From Silene latifolia (lineage: Eukaryota > Streptophyta > Magnoliopsida > Caryophyllales > Caryophyllaceae), in the NCBI RefSeq assembly GCF_048544455.1, contig NC_133526.1:9874001-9938000 (forward strand): DNA of 64,000 nt, given 5' to 3'. Below the pieces are notes generated by a model that did not search any database, had not been told where the DNA came from, and was given only the letters and a program-made list of their open reading frames with translations. Shown piece after piece: positions 45,945-58,057 of the stretch (positions within the stretch are counted from its first letter, which is position 1; every line of letters begins with the position of its first letter). Both the position numbers and the translations under genes were made by a program.

Positions 45945-47700
45945 AGATGTAGGTAGGGTCGAGTCTCTTATCACCAACAATATTTTTAACCCAATTTAGT
46001 AGTACAAATCGAGGTAGAACCACAAGGATGGAGGGGTTTCTATTTAGTTCAAAAGTGAGTCTAGTCTAGTCGAAAAATGAGGGGAGTTGATTTAAACTAC
46101 TAGATTTAACTAAAGCAACGGTTGAGATGAAATGTATACGATTGATTAAGAGACTAGGGCTTTCGGGTTCATCTAAATGGTCTAAGGGCAAACACGATCA
46201 TTTGAGGGGTCAAAGGCAAGAGTTTATCCTAGGTAGAACAATCAATGTCTCGATTTACCTAAAGGTGACACCTAATTTTCATTAAGCATCACACTTTTCT
46301 TAAGCATACGACAAGACACCCACAAACTTTCATTCAATGGGGGAATTAAGCAATAGTGAAGAAAAGCATGAGTTTTCACTCACAAAATTCATCAAACACC
46401 TTGTGCACATGATAAGAAAGATAAACAATTTCACCAAAAACCCAAATAATAATCATGCTATCATGCCCATTAATCCCATTTAGACTCTCCCTAAACCCTA
46501 GAAGGATTTCTACTCACTCATATTCAACTTGTTCAAGCAAACAAATAGAGAAAAACAAACAATCAAAAGAGCTGACATGATATGAATTCAAACAACTATA
46601 AAAGACAACTTGAAATGTAAACAATTGATTAAACAAGTAAGTAAGAAGAGAAATGTACCAACAATGAATAAAGATGGTTGCTTTGATTGAATTAGTGAAG
46701 GAAATCCTTCAATATCTCCCAAATACAACTTGATAACCAAATGTAAACAATTGATATAACTACTACTTAACTAATTTCACTAAATAATTGATGTTGATTA
46801 AGGAAAGATTAGTGCTTTGATTAAGGAAAGATTGCATAAATTAAGGAAAGTTTTCAGATCTAGGGTTGGGTGTACAAATGGTTAAGGGAGGGGGTATTTA
46901 TAGGTTGCACTACTGTTAGGGTGAAATTACAAATGGGCTTCAAAACACAGAGATGCACTCCGGCTGGGAGTCTTCTGGAAGATTTAAACAATTTTCATAT
47001 CATCAGGTGGTCACGGCCGGTCAATCGGTACCACGTTTGGTGCCTGACCATTTGGGGCTACGTTGATTTCCTCATTCGTCTTTTGACTTCCAAGCTCTTA
47101 TGCGTGTTCCCAAATGGCAGATTATCCATTCGGTATTATATGACCTACTGGGTCTTCTGTAACATTTTGCTTCATTTCTTCACCTCTTGCTCTCCCAAAT
47201 AGATGGCCGCGCTTATCCATTCTTAGGTCTTATGACCGGCTGAGAGTCTCCTGTAACTCACCAAATTTGCTGAATTGTACATCTCAGCTCAATTTCCTCC
47301 TCTTTTCATACTTAGCTCCATAAAATCATCATCTTGCTTCAATTTTCCCGTTTTCATCTATGTTTGTTACTATTGAAATCATACAATCAGTTGTTAAAGT
47401 AAATTTGGGGTATATAATAATATCTTGGTCATGGCCCATGGGTTCGAGTGGTAACCAATCCTCTATTCAAACACTTGTTGTATGTGGTAAGTGATCGAGG
47501 AGTAACGTCTATGCAAACACTTAGATGGGAGAATTTTTTTGCATTGTTTGTGGTGAAGTTGACTTTTGATTTATTTTATTGCTGGAACGGTCTTTGTGTA
47601 TACTATATTAAAGACAAAATATTAAAGACAAAACAACAATAATAACAAAAGTCTTGTAACAAAATATTAATAACATATTAAAAGTCTGAGGGAAAAGTCG
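45945..47700. other. Repeat-like sequence of unknown class
   Basis: The sequence (GGTAGGGTCGAGTCTC..., TCGAGGTAGAACCACAAGG) resembles non-coding parts of LTR retrotransposons. I could not find paired ends, a PBS or coding remnants. The frame at 46870-47202 has no family features. 47609-47665 resembles 28903-28960. Confidence 0.35.
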
Positions 47701-47717
47701 AATAAGAACCCTATCTT

Positions 47718-47822
47718 TCAGAAAGTTTGCTTTGCCCAGATAGGTGTTGGTGTTCCCCTGCCACACCACGATGCACGCTTGATGTCAAATTCAAAGGTTT
47801 TGTTATCAGGCGTTGGGAGCAT
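47718..47822 (-). CDS. Small ORF, 34 codons, looks like a protein C-terminus
   Basis: From the ATG at 47822: MLPTPDNKTFEFDIKRASW, then CGRGTPTPIWAKQTF and stop. The sequence has conserved-looking character (aromatic and Gly/Pro motifs) unlike the surrounding DNA. It may be the last exon of a lost or moved gene. No acceptor AG lies just upstream, and an in-frame stop precedes the ATG by four codons. I do not recognise the family. Confidence 0.3.
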   Translation of the reverse strand: MLPTPDNKTFEFDIKRASWCGRGTPTPIWAKQTF

Positions 47823-48506
47823 AGAAAGAGAGAGTCATTAAGTTAAAAAATAAAAGTTGAATTATAATAGAAGACGGTGCGTTCTAAACATTGGAAAACA
47901 AGAAATTGATGCCGAAAAAAAGTCCTTGTAATTTGAATACTTGGTACAAGAACAAAGTACTATGGCTGTAAACTTTTAAATATCGAACACAAGTCTCAAC
48001 CTCAAGTTGGACCTCGATAGAATTGCATATAGTATCCAAGCGCCCAGAAGGCAGTAATCAGTCATGCACTAGCATCACGACAAGTACACAGGGAAGTTAT
48101 ATACGGTAATAAGTTTGGCAAGAATTAACACATTCTTGGAGTAAATGTACCTTTTCTTGGTGATGTCAGAGATCATAATATCAGAACAGCAAACCATGTT
48201 CTACTTTGAACGACTCTTCAGGCCAAGATGAATCAGCGCAGCCCACAGTTCAATGAAGCACAACGTTAGTATCTATGTTCACGACATAATTGAGAATAAA
48301 GGTCTCGAACTTGATTTGTCATGAACAATGGCTTAAGCCCAGGCACCATAACAACATTAGCTCAACATCTCAAGGGCCAGCAAATGGAAGGGTAAGGGGA
48401 GGTAGAATGTATGCAGCACACCCATGTGTTTCCAACAGAGAGGCTATTTCCGGGTAATCCTAGGCATCCTCTTTACAATTAAACAATGGGCATGATCTTT
48501 GCTTCA
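47823..48506 (-). other. Probable 3' UTR and flank of the PPR gene
   Basis: Downstream of the PPR stop on the minus strand. No coding frame is supported. The mixed composition, less AT-rich than the intergenic repeats, fits a transcribed 3' region. Confidence 0.4.
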
Positions 48507-51026
48507 TTATTTACACAGTAAAAACATAGGGATGCGTCCTTCAGCAATTAGTTTATTAACATTGCATGAAGTAAGAGGATCATCAGCTAGTTTGGTTATT
48601 GCATCTTTCACAAGTGTATGATGCTTATCTATAGAGGCTGGGAATATGTTCATCTCAGCAATCTCTTTCAACATTTCAAAAGCTAAGATAGGGTTCTTAT
48701 TCAACAAAAATGAATCCATCAAAGCAATGTAAACAAAATTATCAGCTTTCAGTTCCTTTTTCTTCATTTCACGGAGATAAGAGAGCGCAATTTCTGGCAT
48801 GTTGTTCTTGCAGAGACCACTGATTATAGCCATGAAAGTTATCCTGTTAGGTGAACAGGAATTTCCCGCCATTTCATTCCAAAGCTTAAGTGCATCACCT
48901 GGTCGCCCAGCATTGCATAGTCCATCAACTAAAGTAGTATAGGTAATGATATTAGGTTCCCTGTTTTCCCCAGCCATTTTTGATAAGCAAGCCAGAGCCT
49001 GATCAATGTCACCATTCTTGCACCATCCATCGATAAGAGAGTTATAAGTCACAGTTGATGGCAATAGTCCCCCATTCAGCATCTCTTTTAGCATGTTCTC
49101 AGCTTCTGCAACTTTGTTAGCTTTTGATAGGCCATTGATTAAAATATTATATGCAACTACATCAGGCTTGTAACCACGAGAACAGACGATTTGAAATAAC
49201 TCTAAAGCTTGATCGGCTTCTTGGAGTTTAAAAAGCCCATCTATGGCAGCAGAGTATAGGATTATATGGGGAACAAGACCCTCTTGAACCATTTCAGCAA
49301 GAAATTTAGAAGCTTCCATTGCTCTCCCTTGTTTGCAGAGCTGCTTAACAAGTGTGGTAGAATTTTTTATCCATGGTTCATGACGATTTACACACATTTC
49401 TTTCATTATGCTTGTAGCTCCCTTAACATCCCCTTTCCTACAAAAATACCCATATAACGAATTGTAGGTGAATTGGGTTGTCTGTATATTCAACTTCTTC
49501 ATCTCATTTAATAGGTCGAGACTGTCTGTTATTCTCTCAGCATAGCATAAAGCATCGATCAAGTTATTGTAAAGTGTTGTATCCCTTGGACAGCCAAATC
49601 TATCCATATCTTTGAAGAGTTGAAATGCTTCATCTAATCTACGCTTTTCGCATAGAGCATTGATGATAATACTAAACGAAGACGAATCCAGGCAGAAAAT
49701 ACCTTTCAGCTTGAAAAACTTCTCTAACCTACTACCATGTTGAGATGTGTCCTCCATCATCATTTTCACTAGTCCTAAAGCTCTATCAACCAAATCATTG
49801 CTAACAAGACCTTTTAAAACAGAAATATAAAGCGATCTAAGAGACTCACCATGAATAACATCTCCACTTCCCTCGAGCAAATGCACCATTATATCTTCTT
49901 CCGTGACACATGATATAAGCTTATTAAGTATACCAACATCAGGACATATTCCAGAGCTTTTCATCTGCGAGTACAAACGCAAAGCTCCCTGAGGATCTTT
50001 TTTGCATAGCCCCCCAATTAACACATCATAGACCGCGATATCAGGGGAAATCCCTAATCCAAGCATTTTATCAAAAAGTTGAAGGGCCTTATCCACCCTA
50101 TTATTAGATACAAACCCATGTACCAGCACGTAAAACGTCTTCTCATTCAAACGTAAATTACATTCTTCCATTCTCTCAATTAACTCGCAAGCCTTATCGA
50201 CTTCACCCCACTTACTAAACGAAAGGGCTAAGATTGACAACACATGAGCATCAACCCAACCCTTTTCAAGCATTTCCTTGAAAACCATCAAAGCCTTCTC
50301 AAACTCCCTAGCATTGCAATAAACCGCGAGAAGTGGAGTCAATGTATACTTGTCAACCACCCACCGGAGACTACGCATTTCGTCCAACCTCTTCTCAGCT
50401 AAATCACTCAAACTCGACTTAGCTATGGCCTCTAACAGACAATTGTAGCTATAATTATTAGGATTACAGAGACCCTTCTCCCTAACTCGATCAAACAGCT
50501 CATTAGCCTCATGTACCAACCCTACATTACCTAAACATCTAATCAAAAACCCTAATGCACCAGGACTCATATAACAAGAAGAATTCATAACATCAAAGAC
50601 TAAACTTTTCATTGCGGCATTTTGTCGAACACTTGATAGAATTGAAGCCATAGCATTATAAGTATAACAATTATGAAAGTATCCATTTTGCGATTTTGCC
50701 CAATTAAAAAACCTGTAAGCGACATTCCAACTCCTTAATTCTTTAAGTACATCTTCAACAATGCGAGGGGTAAGTTGGAAACCGAGTTGAGTCAGCTCCA
50801 CCGAGTTACCCGGGTCGAAACGTTTCTGAGTGAAGATAGAAATCAAGTAATCAACCTCCATTTTGTTGTCGATTTGGGTGGGTTTTAACCCGAATGTTCG
50901 GCATTTTGAAAGGGTAAAATGGGTATTAGAAATGTTGAGGTATGATTGAATTGAAGAAGTGTTGGCAATGGTGGAAAGGATTGAATGTCGACGAAAGTGT
51001 TTGTATTTGGTGAATAAGGAAGCCAT
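48507..51026 (-). CDS. P-class pentatricopeptide repeat protein, mitochondrial type (At5g08310-like)
   Basis: A single intronless frame of 839 residues, the normal size and structure for a P-class PPR protein. The N-terminus MASLFTKYKHFRRHSIL is rich in basic and hydroxylated residues with no acids, as in mitochondrial presequences. From about residue 85 (LRSWNVAYRFFNWAKSQNGY) to about 800 it is made of PPR repeats of about 35 residues, such as DVVAYNILINGLSKANKVAE, TVTYNSLIDGWCKNGD and IITYTTLVDGLCNAGRPGDA. No E, DYW, SMR or LAGLIDADG tail follows; it ends AEGRIPMFLLCK. Layout and motif order, including EPWIKNSTTLVKQLC in mid-protein, match Arabidopsis At5g08310. PPR proteins bind organelle RNA by a base-per-repeat code; the target is unknown. 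It runs divergently from the UPF0548 gene about 1.5 kb away. Confidence 0.92.
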   Translation of the reverse strand: MASLFTKYKHFRRHSILSTIANTSSIQSYLNISNTHFTLSKCRTFGLKPTQIDNKMEVDYLISIFTQKRFDPGNSVELTQLGFQLTPRIVEDVLKELRSWNVAYRFFNWAKSQNGYFHNCYTYNAMASILSSVRQNAAMKSLVFDVMNSSCYMSPGALGFLIRCLGNVGLVHEANELFDRVREKGLCNPNNYSYNCLLEAIAKSSLSDLAEKRLDEMRSLRWVVDKYTLTPLLAVYCNAREFEKALMVFKEMLEKGWVDAHVLSILALSFSKWGEVDKACELIERMEECNLRLNEKTFYVLVHGFVSNNRVDKALQLFDKMLGLGISPDIAVYDVLIGGLCKKDPQGALRLYSQMKSSGICPDVGILNKLISCVTEEDIMVHLLEGSGDVIHGESLRSLYISVLKGLVSNDLVDRALGLVKMMMEDTSQHGSRLEKFFKLKGIFCLDSSSFSIIINALCEKRRLDEAFQLFKDMDRFGCPRDTTLYNNLIDALCYAERITDSLDLLNEMKKLNIQTTQFTYNSLYGYFCRKGDVKGATSIMKEMCVNRHEPWIKNSTTLVKQLCKQGRAMEASKFLAEMVQEGLVPHIILYSAAIDGLFKLQEADQALELFQIVCSRGYKPDVVAYNILINGLSKANKVAEAENMLKEMLNGGLLPSTVTYNSLIDGWCKNGDIDQALACLSKMAGENREPNIITYTTLVDGLCNAGRPGDALKLWNEMAGNSCSPNRITFMAIISGLCKNNMPEIALSYLREMKKKELKADNFVYIALMDSFLLNKNPILAFEMLKEIAEMNIFPASIDKHHTLVKDAITKLADDPLTSCNVNKLIAEGRIPMFLLCK

Positions 51027-51889
51027 TGAAGAGCTGTGTGTATGAGCTATGAAGATGGCTGCACTCTATTTTGTGGGCATAACAGGGAAGAAATGTGAAC
51101 GGGTGGGTGTAGAGATGTAAGTGCCTCTCTGAGTCTATGACCCATTTAGCATGACGTGGGATTGATACGGTCACGCGACGCAGCATGACACGGTAGTCGT
51201 GACTCGTGAGCCATGGACTGTGCCTGAGCCGAAGTTTGAGGGAAAAAAATCGTGCCGTGCCATTAGGCACGACACGCTACGAGCCTATGACACTCCCGAG
51301 CATGTTCGAAATATAAAGAATAAGAGGTTAAAGTGGATGAATTACAAAGGCACGGCACGGCACGACACGACATGACACGTTGTGGGCCATGGATTGTGAC
51401 TGGGCTGCCAATTCTATTCCAATGGCACAACACGAAGCCCACCTTCTCGTGCTTGGGTCATTCCATTTTCTTCTTCTAACACAGTGAGCTGGCACGAGGC
51501 ACAACCAGCTTGACCCACTTCCATCTCTAGGTAAGTGAAAAAATCGAACGAGAGAGTCTAAAGTTTGTCGCGAACACAAATTTTCATTTGTGACGGTACT
51601 ATTCCGTCACAAGCTTGTGACCTCTCACAAGGAGCAAGTGAGACCGTGGGAGGGTAAGTGAGAGGGGGACTATAAGAGGTCACAAGCAAGACAGTCTAAT
51701 TCGACTTGCAAGTCTGCATTTCGACCTGAACAGGTCAAAACTTGTATTTTACGGTTGGCTTTGGACCCGTTTGGGTATTTGCCTATTGCCTACCAAAATT
51801 CCAATTCTGAACCGAATAACCGGACAAATAATAGTGACATTAATCTCTGATAATTAAGGGCGTATTATTTCCCTTTACTGTCTGTCGCT
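51027..51889. promoter_or_regulatory. Divergent intergenic region between the PPR and UPF0548 genes
   Basis: It must hold the promoters of both genes. 51160-51540 is full of GGCACGACACG-type motifs in both orientations, the mark of a dispersed repeat. TTTGTGACGG / CCGTCACAAG near 51589-51610 forms a short palindrome. No TATA box can be singled out with confidence. Confidence 0.45.
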
Positions 51890-52551
51890 CAGTTAATTTC
51901 ATCTCTTCTTAAGCTGCGACTGGCATAGATTAGGTACGCCCGCCTTTTCTCTCTTTCATTATGAATATGGATTTGAATGCATGTGCTTCATTTTTAATGG
52001 CTTCGTAAATGTAATTCACGCATAACATCAACTTGATAATTCTGAGTTTACGAGTAAACAATCCTGATGAGTTTACGAGTATGCGCGCCACATGTTCGAC
52101 GTAATGCCCAAATGAACATTTTTCTGTTTGATTTCAATGTAAACTCACCACATTATGGTCGATTCACCAAAGAGCCGCCTGTTCTCAGTCGGGTCGGTCT
52201 CGAGTGACCTTGAGGTGTGTTTGGATTGAGGGATTTGGAGGGAAAAGAAAGGGGGGAGAGTAGGGGATTTAAAATCGGCAAATAAGGGTGTAGGAAAATG
52301 GAGGGGAAGGATTTGGACAAACAAATCAAAATCTCTTCACAATATTCAAGATTTGGAGTGAAATTGTGTTAAAACACCCACACCCCCATTTCCCCTCCCC
52401 TCCCCTTCCCTCCCTTTCCCTCCACTTTTGGTATCCAAGCACACCCTGAGAGAATATGATGAGTCGGGGTAACATACTTTATACTTACATGTTCTTACGG
52501 AATTGTATTTGTAGTTGTCAATTTGTCATTCCTTAATCCGAAAATTCACAG
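51890..52551 (+). other. 5' UTR exon and 5' UTR intron of the UPF0548 gene
   Basis: CTCAGTTAATTTCATCTC up to TAGATTAG ends at a GTACGC donor (51934). The intron runs to the AG at 52550-52551 (AAAATTCACAG), with GAAA and the ATG directly after. This is a common plant layout. The intron contains a MITE. Confidence 0.5.
52214..52446. mobile_element. Tourist-like MITE in the 5' UTR intron of the UPF0548 gene
   Basis: 233 bases with ends GGTGTGTTTGGATTGAGGG and CCAAGCACACCC, and target duplication TGA at 52211-52213 and 52447-52449. Same family as the MITE at 17016 (shared GGATTTGGAGGGAAA and TTTCCCTCCACTTTTG). Confidence 0.8.
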
Positions 52552-52555
52552 GAAA

Positions 52556-54826
52556 ATGTTTTTCCTTAGCTGGGGACGTCCATCTCCTGAAAATCAAAAG
52601 GCTTGCCTCGACAAGTAAGTGAATGATGCAATGTCGATGTCATTTCTCGTGTGTTTATGGACTCCTTGCCTGCTATCTTGCTGCAGTCTTCTCCGTATAC
52701 TTCTGTAGCTAAATTGTCTTGCCTTTCATGAACTCTATAGAGCTGGTTCGTTTAATTATGATGGCAAATACAAAGGAGTTACGGCTGGGTCAGTGTCTTC
52801 CCTTCAGAAAGATCAAATGCTATCTGACGAGGGGTACTTACTTAATCATGCCCGTGTGCTCATTGGTTCGGGTAAGGGGACATATGAAAAGGGCAAAAAT
52901 GCTCTTCAGAATTGGGGGTAGGTATTACTTCCTTCCATCCATCCATTTATATTCTATACAGTCCCTGCGTGAGGTTGGTAGTCAAACTTGTCCGATTTTA
53001 ACTGATATGTTCGTACAATATACAATAGCGTCAACTCCCAATGAGTAGATTATACAACCTGTTGTATGCAGTTATATGATGCAGAATTCGAGCTGTTTAC
53101 TAAAGTTTTCGAGTTTTGTTTAGAAGAATCTGAGCTAGGCTGTAATGTATATGGTTGTACAATGTTTATTATACAACTGGTTGTATAGTATTATTTGTGG
53201 TCAACTCCTTAATAATGGTGATATGAAAACAGTTTTGTTTGCAAAATAAAAAAAATGACAAATTTTAGATTGTATTGCTATAATATACTCCGTATGTTGA
53301 TCGCTAGAGTCAAATGGGGACTATAAATTTGGGATGGCGGAGTTATTACTCCGTATTATTTTTCAATTTCAAGTTTGAGAATGATCCAAACCACATGCTG
53401 CAGATTACTATTCCTGCTTATGACTTGATGTTATGATATATGCAGGCATTTCCAAATGAATTGGACATTTGTTGAGCCCACAACTCCAATCAAAAGCGGG
53501 GCAAAGTTTTGTGTTTGTGTCAAGGAGTTCCTACCATGGTTGATGATGCCCCTTCAAGTAGTGTATGTCAACGAGAACAAGAGTGCTGCTAAGGTGAAAT
53601 CCTCCTTCAGCTTTGGGAGTGGTACTCTTCAAGGTCACCTGCTGGTCAGTATCCTTCTCTTAATTATGCTGAGTAATAAATTTAGAACTTTCTGATTAGG
53701 AGGTATTTCGTAGGATGTGTTTTTGTCGATTCATTTCATCTGTTCCTCAAGTCCCCATGCATTGTGTGGAACATTGGCAAGACATGCTGAAATAATGGTC
53801 TGTAACAACCTTTGGGTGGCTATTGCTCACTAACTAGCATGCCTCTCAGTAAAGAATGGATAATATGAGATGTGCTCTGTCCCTCGATTGTCATGTTTTC
53901 AGTCAATCTTGGCTAACAATAACGGGAAGAACATTCGTCAATCTGCACTTACTCTGCACATGGCAAATAGTATAAGCCAAACCACACTGCCCAGATTTTG
54001 TGCTCAATTTTTGTTGTTTTCTTTTGTCTCTTTTTTCCATACTTTAATCTACAACTCCATCTATAAGCTCACGCTGTAGGATTTTTCCAAATGTTAAATA
54101 ATGATATACCAACTCTAGAGTCTAAACAACTCAACTTTGGGAGACAAATGCTTAATATTCTCTTCCTGGAAGTACATTGTATGGTCCCGAATTTTGTATC
54201 CGTGTACGAGGCTTGCTTCATTTCCAGGAATAGGGTAATTGATTAATTGTTGCTAGAGTAATAAAGGCCATTAGTATAGTGGGAGGTAGGGGAGGAAGAG
54301 AAGAGAATAATTATTCCAAAGGGGGTAATAACTAATACGGAGTACTATTTATGCACAAGGCGTACCTAAGGAGTTTTGAGGCGTTTTGGCCAGTGTCTCA
54401 CTGCGCTTAACTAAGACTTCACCACCATAGTTACCTTTATTTTGGCCTCTCTTACTGCACTTAACTAAGACTTCACAATATTTTCTTGGTTGGCCACTGG
54501 TCTTGTGTCTTAATAATGAAGATCTCTCTATGGTGACTGGTGAGGACTGAGGATTGAAGGTGAAGTACGATTTTTTGTATAATTGAAGCATGAGACTGAT
54601 GGTACTATGATTTTACTGAAATGTTGCTTATTTGGTGAATTAGGCTGGAGAAGAACGCTTTTCAGTAGAGCTGGATGAGAATAATCAAGTGTGGTACGAA
54701 ATACTCTCAATTTCAAAACCAGCACACTTCCTATCCTTTGTGGGCTATCCATATGTACAGCTTAGGCAGAAGCATTTTGCCAAAGAGTCTACGAATGCAG
54801 TATTGAAGCATGTAACAGCTGATTGA
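52556..54826 (+). CDS. UPF0548 (DUF1990) protein, At2g17695-like, 4 coding exons
   Basis: Coding exons: 52556-52614, 52741-52917, 53446-53644, 54644-54826; GT-AG and in phase; 205 residues, the normal size. It starts MFFLSWGRPSPENQKACLDK, followed by GSFNYDGKYKGVTAGS. LLNHARVLIGSGKGTYEKGK and ALQNWGHFQMNWTFVEP are the conserved DUF1990 core. Exon 3 ends FGSGTLQGHLL, and exon 4 begins AGEERFSVELDEN, then SISKPAHFLSFVGYPYVQLR and KHFA. The family occurs in plants and bacteria; its biochemical role is not established and I propose none. The start codon follows a 5' UTR intron and fits the family start. The long introns 2 and 3 hold no recognised element. Confidence 0.93.
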
Positions 54827-54892
54827 TATTATAATTAAACGCTGCTGTCCCAAGTAAAGCACGCATCAGCAGACGGAGTACTTTTTTTTTCT

Positions 54893-55017
54893 TTCATTCT
54901 ATCATGTGCAGTTGGAAAATAAAGCTGTAGTAATCTTTCCAGGGAAACCAACAAGCTGCGAAGTAGTTGTCAGCCTTGCAAAGTTCCTGAAAAGTTCTTG
55001 TAATTGTTGAGTACTCG
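54893..55017 (+). other. Exon-like stretch downstream of the UPF0548 gene
   Basis: A strong acceptor (poly-T tract then ATCATGTGCAG) is followed by 32 open codons reading LENKAVVIFPGKPTSCEVVV, then SLAKFLKSS, and a stop. It may be a 3' UTR exon of the UPF0548 transcript, an alternative end, or a remnant of another gene. I see no donor in exon 4 that would join it in frame before the normal stop. Family not recognised. Confidence 0.3.
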
Positions 55018-55319
55018 AGTCTGAAATATGTGGATGTTTGTAAGCACGGAATCGTGTAACAAAGCACTCTTCCAAATTGACCAACTTGTTTGATTCTCCG
55101 TATCTAATTGTTTCTAATACTCACCAGTCACCACTTTGGAAAATACGTCTTGTGTGGCGGAAAAAACTTTTAGCCTGGAAAAATGAAAGAAGTCCCTCAA
55201 CATTTTTTTCCGTTTCATCAGTCAACTCAATATTCTCGTCAAGTCACATATACTACGATTTTGAGTTCCGGAACTCCCACTTCGGTCACAAGTCACAACT
55301 ATGACAAAAGTTATTGGGC

Positions 55320-58057
55320 TAGCTAGTTGTGAATATTTGATGCATGTTAGTCGTAAACTGCAGTAACAATGAGAAAGATTAGAGATAACCGATTTGTAGT
55401 GACGTGGTATGGAAGCCACTGCCTTGAAAACTATATTCCGGTGCGACCGTGGTGGCGATCGGCTAGTGCCGGTAGTTCCCAAGGATAACACTACGATCTC
55501 CAACTCGGTTTCGCCCACTCGGAATCGTGAGACTTGGAACAACGAAAGTTTTACTTCACCCGAGAAATTCGTAGCGAGAGAAGATAAGAGAAGAAGAGAT
55601 TAGAGAGAAGGAGAGTGTTTGTTGTGTTGTTGAATGTCAAGAGTGATCTATTTATAGCAAAATAGATCAACAAAGATTAGTGGAAGGGAGCTCACGCACT
55701 TGATGGTAAGCTCCACTGGCGAATGGAGGGAATAAAGGAGCATTTAGAGCAAAGACTAGCATCCCACCAGCGATCGGTGGTAGGGATTAAAGGAGCGCAA
55801 AGACTATAGCATCCCATCGAGACGTCTTCCACCAACGAAGACTTTGGACACTCCGGTCAAAACAAAAACAAACGGTCCTAGGTTACGCCCCAAAAAAGAT
55901 AGGCAAAGCCCGCCGCAGGCGATTGCCAAATCCCAAATCCCAAATCCCGAATCACGAATCCGGATCCGGGCCCGGGCACGCGCGCGCGCGCGTGTGCGAG
56001 CTGAATTAAGCACCTCGCAAAGCTTCCACAAAAGCCTCCCATGACCCACTAGTGATATGGTAAGGAGTGTGGTCATATATAAACACAACACAAACACTAT
56101 TCCTCACCAATGTGGGACAAAATGGAAAAAAGACTATGCAAATAGTAGCCCCTATTTCCAACAATCCCCCACTAGGGGCGCCAGAGAGAAAGAAGAAGAA
56201 TTCCTGGGTAAAGGAAGGATTGGATACTTAGGTATCAATATCTTTCGATTTGAATTGACACTTTAGTGAAATGAGGAAACAACTTACTTACAAAAGAGAG
56301 AATATCTTACGATTTGAATTCCTAGGCGAGCTTCGGTCGATACCCCCACAACACATATCATACCTTGATTAAGGTCGTTCAGCGAAAGTGCAACGCGCTC
56401 TTTTTTAGAGTTATGCGTTTACCTCGGTGATCGATAGATGTGTTCAGAAGACTTCTCATAGTCTAATGATCGTTACACCTACGTAGGTGACTCAAGTGCT
56501 CCTCAATAGCACTTCTCACATGAGTCATTAAGGATCTAAGTCCAACCTGGTGTATGATTCATCAAGTGCGTCTCAAAAGCATTACCATTAAGGCTATGAA
56601 TCATACAATGTCATAGGAATAGAAGCTTTAGACTTAGTCAAGTCTCACTCTTGACCTAAGGACTTAAGCCCCATTCCCTCGACGTATCAACGACTAGTCT
56701 CCTAGTCGACCCTTTAGTAAAGGGATCGGAAGATTGTTTCGGACTTCACATAGTCCAAAGCAATCACTCCATTGTTTTGGAGTTGTTTAACTGCAGCGTG
56801 TCTTATTCGAATATGTCTCTTTTTCGAGTTGTAGACACTGTTCTTTGCAACACCAATTGCTGCCTGCGAGTCACAGTGCAGGGAGACCGGTGTTAGCCGT
56901 CCGCCCCACACTGGTATATCAGCTAAAAGGTTTTTCAACCATTCACCTTTTGCCCCGCCAACTCAAGAGCTATGAACTCAGATTCCATGGTAGAGCGTGC
57001 AATGCAAGTCTGTTTAGAAGACTTCCACGATATAGCACCTCCACCCATGGTAAAGACATAACCACTAGTAGAACAGATCTCATCGTTACACGCAACCCAT
57101 TAGCATCACAAGATCCCTCTAACACAAGAGGATTTTTACTATAATGCAAACATAAGTCAATTGTTCCTTTCGGTATTTTAGTAAACGACGAAGAGCATTC
57201 CAAAGTGTTCATTGCTAGGGTTATGTGTATAACGACTCGATCTACTAACCGCATAAGCAATATCCGGTCGAGTACGCTTCATCAAAAACATCACACTACC
57301 TAGGATTTTAGCATACTCTTCTTGGGAAACACTCTTGCCCAAGTTTTTACACAATGCTACACTAGGATCATATGGTGTTCTAGCAGGCACATCATCAAAG
57401 CAATTAAACTTTCTCAACACTTTTTCAACATAATGAGATTGACTTAGACAGATTCCATTGGAGTTTCGGATGACCTTAACTCCTAGGATAACATCAGCTT
57501 CTCCTAAGTCCTTCATCTCAAACTGTGATGACAAAAAATCTTTGGTTCTAATTATTACCTCTAAATTATTACCAAGTATTAACATGTCATCAACATAAAG
57601 GCATATGAGCACACAATCAGATTCTATTACCTTTGAATAAACACATGAATCAGAATGATTAACCTCATAGCCATTACTTATTAAAGTGTTGTTAAATTTC
57701 TCATACCACTTTGTTTAGGTGCTTGTTTCGATCCATAAAGAGACTTGTTCAGTTTACACACTTTACTCTCTTGACCCTCAATCAAAAAACCTTCAGGTTG
57801 AGACATATAGATCTCTTCCCTTAGTTCACCATTCAAAAAGCGCTTTTAACATCCATCGATGTATAATAAGGTTATGAATAGCAAAAGGCGACAAGAGTCC
57901 TAATAGTCGAGATTTTGGTCACAGGAGAGTAAGTATCAAAATAATCAATACCCTTCTTTTGTGTAAAGCCTCTAACTACAAGTCTAGCTTTGAACCTCTC
58001 TATTGTACCGTCAGGTCTCATTTTCTTTTTAAAGATCCATTTACTTGTAATGGGTTT
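55320..58057 (-). mobile_element. Ty1/copia LTR retrotransposon, 3' part, interrupted by a Tat-type element
   Basis: On the minus strand: reverse transcriptase ([28 protein letters not shown], and the catalytic YVDDMLI region) from about 58057 to 57178; RNase H (LHCDSQAAIGVAKN) near 56900; a purine-rich tract CCTAGTGGGGGATTG; and then the 3' LTR starting TGTTGGAAATAGG at 56163. The far LTR end is uncertain, between about 55000 and 55350. The LTR contains an alternating CGCGCG tract (about 55978-55992). The upstream part of the element is beyond the Tat-type insertion at 58058 and outside the window. Broken, with several breaks. Confidence 0.8.

Noticed and set aside
45945-47400. A solo LTR
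   Set aside because: The sequence looks LTR-like, but I could not find TG...CA ends with a target duplication, so it is left unclassified.
50926-51270. A 114-codon minus-strand frame upstream of the PPR gene
   Set aside because: It overlaps the PPR start in another frame and has no family character.
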